From: Terriglobales bacterium
GTDB taxonomy: Bacteria; Acidobacteriota; Terriglobia; Terriglobales; Acidobacteriaceae
Reading direction: 5' to 3'
Assembly (NCBI GenBank): GCA_030043575.1
Contig: JASHXK010000012.1
Coordinates: 1-6,131, forward strand
DNA: 6,131 nt
Each line of letters starts with the position of its first letter. Position 1 is the stretch's first letter. Below the pieces are notes generated by a model. It had not been told where the DNA came from. It saw nothing but the letters and a program-made list of their open reading frames with translations, and did no database searches. The position numbers and the translations under genes are program-made. Below are positions 1 to 4,286 of the stretch, in pieces.

Positions 1-222
1 AAGTGGTTCGCTGGCACGCGACTGGAGGGTGTGCGGGTGATGGGTCCTGCCGCTGCGGCCATCGTCCGGCTCAAAACCGAGTACCGTTATCACTTCTTGT
101 TGAAATCGGCGAGCCGCGAGCGCATGAACCGCGTGCTGCGCGCCATGCTGGACCACGCCGATGAGAAGAAGATTCCAAGCAATCATCTGGTGGTGGATGT
201 GGACGCGCTGTCGTTGATCTAA
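1..222 (+). CDS. priA: Primosomal protein N' (PriA), C-terminal end only
   Basis: The reading frame is open from the window edge to a TAA at 220-222, giving the last 73 residues of a protein that begins upstream. The visible end carries the C-terminal PriA pattern: a V-x-V-M-G-P-A segment, then R-L-K-x-x-Y-R-Y-H-x-L-L-K-S, and a terminal V-D-V-D-A-L-S-L-I that matches the usual IDVDP-SLL-like finish of the family. PriA is a 3'-to-5' superfamily 2 helicase that recognises stalled or repaired forks in the cytoplasm and starts reloading of the replicative helicase. Its helicase motifs and zinc-binding cysteines would lie outside the window. The GTG at 31 is internal, because the homologous sequence continues upstream of it. 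The gene converges with the minus-strand DinB gene. The identification rests on the tail alone but the pattern is distinctive. Confidence 0.88.
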   Translation, partial: KWFAGTRLEGVRVMGPAAAAIVRLKTEYRYHFLLKSASRERMNRVLRAMLDHADEKKIPSNHLVVDVDALSLI

Positions 223-348
223 AACAGCAATTAGCTAAAACCTCAAAGTCGGATACGAACAGAATCGCATGGAGTCGCGCCGTTCCTGCAGCCTGCAACC
301 AGCGGTCTGCATAGAGCGTCGCAGGAGATGGATTGCTCGTTGCTCTTC
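223..348. other. Convergent intergenic spacer between priA and DinB gene
   Basis: This 126 bp gap separates the stop codons of two converging genes. It is more AT-rich at its left end and contains the 8 bp palindrome TTAGCTAA (231-238). I see no GC-rich hairpin with a T-run that would make a convincing intrinsic terminator on either strand, and no supported gene. Confidence 0.5.
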
Positions 349-828
349 TTATCCCTTCCACGCGCCCAAGGCTTTCCTCACCAACACAAGCTGGCCAAGA
401 TGATAGGCATTATGGTCGGCGATCAGTAGCGCCTGACGCAGCAGGGTCTGTCCAGAGCCGTGAGGAATGGGCGCAAAGAGATCGCGCTGCGGATCATTGA
501 TGACTTCTCGCATCTCTTCCAGGTCGTGCTGGATTGATTTTGCGCTCTTATCCCACGCTGTGGTATTAGGTGGCGCGGCAGTCTTTGGCCAATAACCGTT
601 CGGCCATTCAGGCGACTGGTGACGCGCATCGCGGCTGAACTCCAGAATGTCCCAAAGGGCGATGCGGATGTGTTCTAGCAACTGCCAGGCCGAATAAGGC
701 AGTCCGTCAGGTACTCTGCCGCGTAGTTCGGCAGGAAAGTCGGCCACCGCGGCGGAGAAATCAGCGTGGGCCTCATTCCAGTCTAGTACCTTGGAAAGTT
801 GTTGACGTAGCTGTTTGTCGTGATCCAT
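349..828 (-). CDS. DinB/DUF664-family putative metal-dependent protein
   Basis: The protein is 159 residues, the normal size for a single DinB-fold four-helix bundle. The three histidines that bind the metal in this family are visible: H53 in the helix carrying W-Q-L-L-E-H-I, and the H139-x3-H143 pair in D-H-N-A-Y-H-L-G-Q near the C-terminus. Family members include thiol-dependent S-transferases that use bacillithiol or mycothiol, but most relatives, and this one, have no known substrate. I chose the ATG at 828 because GAGG lies four bases before it and the family N-terminus starts here. The frame stays open upstream to 927, but that extra stretch is rich in Ser, Thr and Pro and does not resemble the fold. 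The gene is last in a run of minus-strand genes, 126 bp after the zinc-ribbon gene, so its place in an operon is uncertain. A role in stress or detoxification would be inference only. Confidence 0.82.
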   Translation of the reverse strand: MDHDKQLRQQLSKVLDWNEAHADFSAAVADFPAELRGRVPDGLPYSAWQLLEHIRIALWDILEFSRDARHQSPEWPNGYWPKTAAPPNTTAWDKSAKSIQHDLEEMREVINDPQRDLFAPIPHGSGQTLLRQALLIADHNAYHLGQLVLVRKALGAWKG

Positions 829-954
829 AAGTCCTCGCATACGAAACGACGAGGTATTGGATGTCAGAGCGATCGGCTTGGATGTGGAGATGAGCTGAGT
901 TGCAAATGAAGGTTCGATGGGAACCAAGCGGTGAGCTGCGGGAGTTGCGGGCTG

Positions 955-1260
955 TCAGGTATTGCGCTTCCGGCGACGATGCCGCTCCAGCACGCTAAAG
1001 GCATCGGGATTGACCAGCACCGTGAAGCCATTGCGCATGCGACTGGGATCGGGATCGATCAGAATTGCGCGTTCGCCCTCGATGCATCCCCCGAGAACGC
1101 GGCCCAGACTGAGCAGCGACCGGCTGCCGCAAACTTCACAGGTCTCGCCGCCACTGTTGCTGATGATCTCGCAGTCAGCGCAGAGTACCGCCTCCACCAG
1201 GGCAACTGAATTCAGAATCGGCTGCCATTTTCCGGTTTCGTCCATACAAGGCCTGACCAT
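955..1260 (-). CDS. Small zinc-ribbon-like protein of unknown function
   Basis: I do not recognise a named family. The 101-residue product has two CxxC knuckles, C27-x2-C30 and C41-x2-C44 with a Gly after the last Cys, ten residues apart, which is the spacing of a small zinc ribbon. The text C-E-V-C-G-S-R-S-L-L resembles the second knuckle of many rubredoxin- or zinc-ribbon-like domains. After it comes a compact segment with I-D-P-D-P and a basic tail (R-H-R-R-R-K-R). Two starts are possible: the ATG at 1260, or the ATG at 1245, which has CAGG six bases upstream and would give 96 residues with no loss of the knuckles. I favour 1245 slightly. The gene is 124 bp downstream of the response regulator on the same strand. 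Overlapping plus-strand frames look like shadows, because they lack a family pattern and this frame has an organised Cys pattern. The function is unknown; nucleic-acid or protein binding is only a guess. Confidence 0.6.
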   Translation of the reverse strand: MVRPCMDETGKWQPILNSVALVEAVLCADCEIISNSGGETCEVCGSRSLLSLGRVLGGCIEGERAILIDPDPSRMRNGFTVLVNPDAFSVLERHRRRKRNT

Positions 1261-1384
1261 AAGCTAGCGGCCAAGAGCGGGATCGAAGAAGTGATTAGTT
1301 GAGCACGGAAGCAGGAAGGTAAAGAGGTAATCAAGCTAGATAATGAAACGGCAACTTCGGTCTTGACGGTCGTAGCTTCGTGAG
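1261..1384. other. Intergenic spacer between response regulator and zinc-ribbon gene
   Basis: This 124 bp spacer separates two same-strand genes. It is long enough to hold a promoter for the downstream minus-strand gene, but no pair of -35 and -10 hexamers with good spacing stands out. The heptamer AAGCTAG occurs twice (1261 and 1333). No terminator-like hairpin with a T-run is seen. Confidence 0.4.
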
Positions 1385-2059
1385 TTAGGCATCCGCCGCG
1401 GGTGGGAGCAGATGGTGATTGAGCGCGAACAGCGCCAGTTCCAGGCGATTGCCCACGCCAATTTTGTTGAAGATGTTGGTGAGGTGCCGTTTGACCGTCT
1501 CTTCGCTGATGCCGAAGGTCTCGGCAATATGTTTGTTAGTGGAACCTTCGGTGATGAGAGCAACGACCTCCAGTTCGCGTGCCGTCAGTCCAAAGGTCTT
1601 GCGCGGTGGCGGAGCGGTTTGCGCGGCGAGGTCGCGCAGCACCTGCACCAGATTCTGCACCGGCCGTCCCTCCAGCCAATACTGTCCCTGCATGACCGCC
1701 CGGATGCACGCCGACAGATGAGCGACGACTGCATCCTTCAGCACGACACCACGCGCGCCGAGTTGCAGCGCCTCCAGAATTTGCCGCTTGTCAACCTGTC
1801 CGGTCAGGACGATGGTACGCGTACCGCCGTTATCGCCGGTCAGCTCGCGCAGCGCTTCCATGCCGGGCATCTTGGGCATGGCCAGATCGAGGAGCAGGAT
1901 GTCGGGGTGCAAAGTGCGCACCATGTGGAGGGCTTCGACGCCGTCCTTTGCCTCAGCTACCACCTTCATCACTGGATCGGCGATCAGCATGTTGCGCAGG
2001 CCAATACGCACCACTGGATGATCGTCCGCTATCAGAATTCGAATTGGAGTCGCCGCCAT
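1385..2059 (-). CDS. NarL/FixJ-type response regulator with LuxR HTH
   Basis: This 224-residue protein has the usual two-domain layout. The receiver domain (about residues 5-120) shows the acidic pair D12-D13, the phospho-acceptor D58 in L-L-L-D-L-A-M-P, the switch threonine T86 and the invariant K108. After a short Pro-rich linker (149-153), a LuxR-type helix-turn-helix spans about 156-216, with L-T-A-R-E-L-E-V, the recognition helix around S-E-E-T-V-K-R-H and the closing K-I-G-V-G-N-R. Phosphorylation at D58 should drive dimerisation and DNA binding in the cytoplasm. All key residues are intact. The ATG at 2059 is preceded by GAGGAA about seven bases away, a good ribosome binding site. The gene starts 38 bp after the stop of an HPt protein on the same strand, so the two are probably co-transcribed and phosphorelay partners. 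No histidine kinase is in the window. Target genes cannot be read from the sequence. Confidence 0.95.
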   Translation of the reverse strand: MAATPIRILIADDHPVVRIGLRNMLIADPVMKVVAEAKDGVEALHMVRTLHPDILLLDLAMPKMPGMEALRELTGDNGGTRTIVLTGQVDKRQILEALQLGARGVVLKDAVVAHLSACIRAVMQGQYWLEGRPVQNLVQVLRDLAAQTAPPPRKTFGLTARELEVVALITEGSTNKHIAETFGISEETVKRHLTNIFNKIGVGNRLELALFALNHHLLPPAADA

Positions 2060-2097
2060 CTTAGTTCCTCGCGTTGAGGGATGGTCTGCTTAATGAA

Positions 2098-2481
2098 CTA
2101 TGCCGCTGATCCTTCAGCTGGGAGCGCCACGGGGCCGAGGTCTCTTGTCAGTTCCTCTTCCACCGCTCGGAGCGCGGCTACAGCCTGTTCCAAGACAGGC
2201 TCGGCAGCGCTCAGATCAGAATCTCTTCCCATCTGTTCCAAGGTTGCGCAGTATTGCGACAAGTGCCTGGCACCGATCATCAGGCTGCTGCCCTTGAGAT
2301 AGTGAGCTCGCTCGCGAAATTCCGCCGCGTTGCCCTCATTCAGGGCGTGACGGAGATTGGCGATTGTCGAGCGCGCTTCGCTCACGTACTCCCGACAGAG
2401 TTCGGCTAGAACCCCGGTATCGCCGGCGGTCGCCTGCCGCAGACGGTCGAATACCTCTCGAGCTATAACCGCCTCACCCAC
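2098..2481 (-). CDS. Stand-alone HPt (histidine phosphotransfer) protein
   Basis: The 127-residue product is a single HPt four-helix domain. The phospho-accepting histidine is H60 in R-A-H-Y-L-K-G-S-S, which matches the family's H-x-L-K-G-S/A core, followed by G-A-x-x-L at about 70-74 and a C-terminal helix with E-E-E-L. Such proteins have no catalysis of their own: they pass a phosphoryl group from the receiver domain of a hybrid kinase to a final response regulator. The start is a GTG at 2481, forced by an in-frame TAA twelve bases upstream; the only nearby purine-rich run (GGGG) is about 15 bases before the GTG, so initiation is probably weak or unusual. The next gene on the same strand, 38 bp on, is a NarL-type response regulator and is the natural acceptor. 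The upstream gene encodes a crotonase 144 bp away and is probably a separate unit. The stand-alone form matches the size of a complete domain, so I see no sign of a broken hybrid kinase. Confidence 0.88.
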   Translation of the reverse strand: MGEAVIAREVFDRLRQATAGDTGVLAELCREYVSEARSTIANLRHALNEGNAAEFRERAHYLKGSSLMIGARHLSQYCATLEQMGRDSDLSAAEPVLEQAVAALRAVEEELTRDLGPVALPAEGSAA

Positions 2482-2498
2482 GCAGCTTGATTGTTACC

Positions 2499-2523
2499 CC
2501 ATTAGGTGTTGTATCCAATAGGT
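2499..2523 (-). promoter_or_regulatory. Direct-repeat pair upstream of HPt gene, possible operator
   Basis: On the plus strand the 9-mers CCATTAGGT (2499-2507) and CCAATAGGT (2515-2523) agree at 8 of 9 positions and are 16 bp apart start to start. They lie 18-42 bases upstream of the GTG of the HPt gene. A TTGACG hexamer lies just upstream on the minus strand (2537-2542), but no good -10 accompanies it. The pair could be a regulator binding site, perhaps for the response regulator in the same operon, but it could also be chance. Confidence 0.3.
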
Positions 2524-2625
2524 AATCCTTCTCAGCGCTGGCGTCAAGCAGGGAATACGCACCCAAGGCCGATTCTTGAAATGGAGCTGCGGCCGTTGGA
2601 CCGCTCGTCCGTGATAGGGTCACCA

Positions 2626-3393
2626 CTACAGTCGCGAAAAGTCGGGCTTACGCTTCTCCAGGAATGCCTGCAATGCTTCCCTGGTTTCAGGCGAATCCAG
2701 CCGTTCTGAGATGACGGCGACTTCCTCCGTCAGAGCGCGCTCAACCTCTGCTTGAAATGCGCGCTTCATCAGATCCTTGCAGGCCAGCACGGCGGCGGGC
2801 GGCTTCTCGGACAGCTGCTGAGCTACGCCTGAGGCGGTCGGGAGCAGAGCGTCAAGAGCAACAACGCTATTGATCAGACCGATTTCGTATGCTCGTTGGG
2901 CGGTCAGGGGGGCGGAGAGAAAGAATAACTCAGCGGCACGCTGGCGCCCGATCAGCAGCGGCAGCAGCACGGTGGCGGCGGCTTCCGGAACAATGCCCAG
3001 ATTGATGAAGGGCATCATGAACCGGGCATCCTCGGCGGCGCAGACGAGATCGCAGTGCAGCAGGATGGTCGTGCCGACACCCACCGCTAAACCATGCACC
3101 GCGGCGACAATAGGCTTTCTTGCCATGGCAACGGTGCGAATGAAGCGCACCGCAGGTGGCACCGCCTGTCCCTTCCACGGCTTCTTCATGAAGTCTTCCA
3201 AGTCATTGCCAGCGGTGAAAGAGTCGCCTCTGCCATGCAGCAGGATTACGCGGATGGCAGGATCCGACTCGGCCTGATCGAGGGCGTCGGCCAGCGTGTT
3301 GTACATTTCCGCGGTCAGAGCATTTTTCTTCTCGGGACGATTGATGGCAATACGCTGGACAGCGCGGCTGCGTTCGATTTCGATGTACGACAT
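2626..3393 (-). CDS. Crotonase-fold enoyl-CoA isomerase-like protein
   Basis: The 255-residue length is typical of a single-domain crotonase. Visible signatures are N-R-P-E-K-K-N-A-L (18-26), the first oxyanion-hole segment F-T-A-G-N-D-L (59-65), the second at H-G-L-A-V-G-V-G (100-107) and the C-D-L-V element (114-117). These bind the acyl-CoA thioester. The two glutamates that hydrate enoyl-CoA in classical hydratases align here with T109 and F129, so both are missing. Instead, E137 in N-L-G-I-V-P-E-A sits where delta3,delta2-enoyl-CoA isomerases of the ECI2/PaaG type carry their single catalytic glutamate. I therefore infer double-bond isomerisation in fatty-acid or aromatic-acid breakdown rather than hydration. 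The ATG at 3393 has AGAGG eight bases before it. The gene is divergent from the PPOX gene, and no other beta-oxidation gene is in the window. An automatic pipeline would probably call it enoyl-CoA hydratase. Confidence 0.9.
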   Translation of the reverse strand: MSYIEIERSRAVQRIAINRPEKKNALTAEMYNTLADALDQAESDPAIRVILLHGRGDSFTAGNDLEDFMKKPWKGQAVPPAVRFIRTVAMARKPIVAAVHGLAVGVGTTILLHCDLVCAAEDARFMMPFINLGIVPEAAATVLLPLLIGRQRAAELFFLSAPLTAQRAYEIGLINSVVALDALLPTASGVAQQLSEKPPAAVLACKDLMKRAFQAEVERALTEEVAVISERLDSPETREALQAFLEKRKPDFSRL

Positions 3394-3506
3394 GGGTCGG
3401 GCCTCTTATGGAATGAGCTTTGCAGACCAAGTTAGAACATACGGTGCAGATCAGCAAGGAAGGTGGCTGCGTGCAAGGAGAGAATGCGAGGCGCTGAGCG
3501 GAACAA

Positions 3507-3535
3507 TTGGAACGACTGCCTGCACCCCATACAAT
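3507..3535 (+). promoter_or_regulatory. Putative sigma70-type promoter for PPOX gene
   Basis: A -35-like TTGGAA (3507-3512, 4 of 6 to consensus) and a -10-like TACAAT (3530-3535, 5 of 6) are separated by exactly 17 bases. Transcription would begin near 3542 and leave a leader of about 57 bases before the ATG at 3599. This is prediction from hexamer match and position only. Confidence 0.5.
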
Positions 3536-3585
3536 GTTTGCAGAATCCAATGGGTTGTTCTTTCACCTGCGTTCGCAGAGTTCAG

Positions 3586-3591
3586 CAAGGA
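3586..3591 (+). promoter_or_regulatory. Ribosome binding site fixing the PPOX start
   Basis: AAGGAG lies about six to seven bases before the ATG at 3599, the best Shine-Dalgarno match in the window. It decides the start against a reading frame that stays open upstream to 3296 and would otherwise add about 100 residues overlapping the crotonase gene on the other strand. Confidence 0.75.
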
Positions 3592-3598
3592 GAGCATC

Positions 3599-3997
3599 AT
3601 GTCCGCAAAGATTCCGGAAAATTTTATGGACCTGTTTCAGAAAAAAGCCTTTGGCAGCTTGAGCACGCTAATGGCTGATGGCAGCCCGCAAACCAATCCG
3701 GTGTGGATTGACTATGATAATGGTGAACTCTGGGTGAACACCGCGGTGGGCCGGCTGAAGGATCGCAACATGAAACGCGATCCGCGCGTGTCGGTGGCCG
3801 TGATTGACCCTGACAATCCATACCGTTTCGTCGAGATTCGCGGGAAGGTGCGCGAGGTTACACAGGATGGCGCCACGCAGCACATCGACAAGATGGCGAA
3901 GAAGTATTTAGGGAAAGACAAGTATCCTTTTGCGCAGCCAGGTGAGCAGCGGGTGCTGTTCAAGATCAAGCCTGAACATGTGCACACGATGGGGTAG
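3599..3997 (+). CDS. PPOX-class flavin/F420-dependent oxidoreductase family protein
   Basis: The 132-residue product fits the small split-barrel proteins of the pyridoxamine 5'-phosphate oxidase-like superfamily, most like the short PPOX-class F420-dependent branch (Rv1155-like). Matching features are the strand pair L-S-T-L-M-A-D-G-S-P-Q-T-N-P-V-W (21-36), the phosphate-binding segment V-N-T-A-V-G-R-L-K-D-R-N (46-57), R-D-P-R-V-S-V (60-66), D-P-D-N-P-Y-R (70-76) and the strand V-E-I-R-G-K-V (78-84). Such proteins work as dimers in the cytoplasm and bind F420, FMN or sometimes haem; the sequence alone does not decide which. It is much shorter than true PdxH, so vitamin B6 synthesis is unlikely. 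The start at ATG 3599 follows a strong AAGGAG. The gene stands alone, divergent from the crotonase and convergent with the lhr/DUF5522 pair. No F420 biosynthesis gene is in view. Confidence 0.88.
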   Translation: MSAKIPENFMDLFQKKAFGSLSTLMADGSPQTNPVWIDYDNGELWVNTAVGRLKDRNMKRDPRVSVAVIDPDNPYRFVEIRGKVREVTQDGATQHIDKMAKKYLGKDKYPFAQPGEQRVLFKIKPEHVHTMG

Positions 3998-4006
3998 GAG
4001 GATTCA

Positions 4007-4108
4007 CCACGGAGGCACGGAGAGCACAGAGGAAATTTTCCGAGAATCACGAGACGCTGGAGAAGGATGTCGCTCCAGAAGAACTCCGTGAACTCCGTGC
4101 CTCCGTGG
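4007..4108. repeat. Inverted repeat built from CACGGAGG-type units
   Basis: The left arm CCACGGAGGCACGGAG (4007-4022) is an exact reverse complement of the right arm CTCCGTGCCTCCGTGG (4093-4108). With three mismatches the arms extend to 25 bp each (4007-4031 and 4084-4108). Each arm is itself made of 7-9 bp tandem units (CACGGAGG, CACGGAG; CTCCGTG three times on the right). The 52 bp between the arms holds a smaller stem, CTGGAG (4057-4062) and CTCCAG (4073-4078). No reading frame in it looks coding. It lies between convergent genes, so it could act as a bidirectional terminator-like structure. From memory, similar ACGGAGGC-type repeats are scattered in Acidobacteriota, Planctomycetes and Verrucomicrobia genomes; a REP-like or non-autonomous mobile origin is inference. 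Confidence 0.75.
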
Positions 4109-4124
4109 CGAAAACAACCGGCGC

Positions 4125-4286
4125 TCACAAATCCCTCGGTTTCTGATCCTCACGAACAAAGCCGTAGGGACAATGGCGGCAGCCGGACTGGCAGCAGAAC
4201 CCACGCTTCCGCAGATAAACCGCCGTGAACACCATAAAGCCGTTTTCCATGTAGTAGTCGACGCCTTCCACCAACTCGTCCGTCAT
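4125..4286 (-). CDS. DUF5522-family Cys-rich mini-protein
   Basis: This 53-residue frame begins M-T-D-E-L-V-E-G-V-D-Y-Y and reads F-T-A-V-Y-L-R-K-R-G-F into a cysteine cluster: C31-C32-x3-C36-x2-C39 followed by P-Y-G-F, with H38 inside it. This layout (E-G-x-D-Y-Y, then CC-x-S-G-C-R-H-C-P-Y) is the hallmark of DUF5522, a family of very small bacterial proteins of unknown function. The four cysteines and the histidine could bind zinc or an iron-sulfur cluster, but that is inference. It is near full length for the family. Its ATG (4286-4284) overlaps the TGA of lhr (4285-4283) as ATGA, a classic arrangement for translational coupling, so the protein is probably made together with Lhr. Its stop is 16 bp from the inverted repeat. 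It shows no signal peptide or membrane segment. Confidence 0.88.
   Translation of the reverse strand: MTDELVEGVDYYMENGFMVFTAVYLRKRGFCCQSGCRHCPYGFVREDQKPRDL

Larger units (their letters stand above)
3394..3598. other. Divergent intergenic region
   Basis: This 205 bp region separates the starts of the crotonase gene (minus) and the PPOX gene (plus) and must hold at least one promoter for each unless the genes are transcribed from elsewhere. A plus-strand promoter is visible at 3507-3535. The GCAAGGAGAG string occurs twice (near 3473 and as the real ribosome binding site near 3584). For the minus strand I see only weak hexamer candidates. Confidence 0.55.

Noticed and set aside
231..238. TTAGCTAA palindrome between priA and the DinB gene as a terminator
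   Set aside because: The stem is only four base pairs, AT-rich and without a T-run; it is too weak to call.
71..361. Minus-strand 96-residue frame over the end of priA and the spacer
   Set aside because: Most of it is antisense to a recognised PriA tail and the rest shows no domain or ribosome binding site of note.
829..927. N-terminal extension of the DinB protein to a start at 927
   Set aside because: The extra 33 residues are Ser/Thr/Pro-rich and unlike the fold; the ATG at 828 has a GAGG and gives the usual family length.
931..1267. Plus-strand reading frames over the zinc-ribbon gene
   Set aside because: They show no motif, while the minus frame carries two well-spaced CxxC knuckles; they are best read as shadows.
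3400..3470. Minus-strand promoter for the crotonase gene
   Set aside because: TTGCTG with TAACTT at 17 bp spacing exists but matches consensus poorly at the -10 position, so I do not annotate it.
3296..3598. Upstream extension of the PPOX reading frame by about 100 residues
   Set aside because: It overlaps the crotonase start on the other strand, contains no family pattern, and the strong AAGGAG before ATG 3599 together with the PPOX N-terminus fix the start there.
3463..3678. Plus-strand 71-residue frame with AAGGAG near an internal ATG at 3484
   Set aside because: The AAGGAG is only three bases from the ATG, and the frame runs into the PPOX gene in another phase without any recognised motif.
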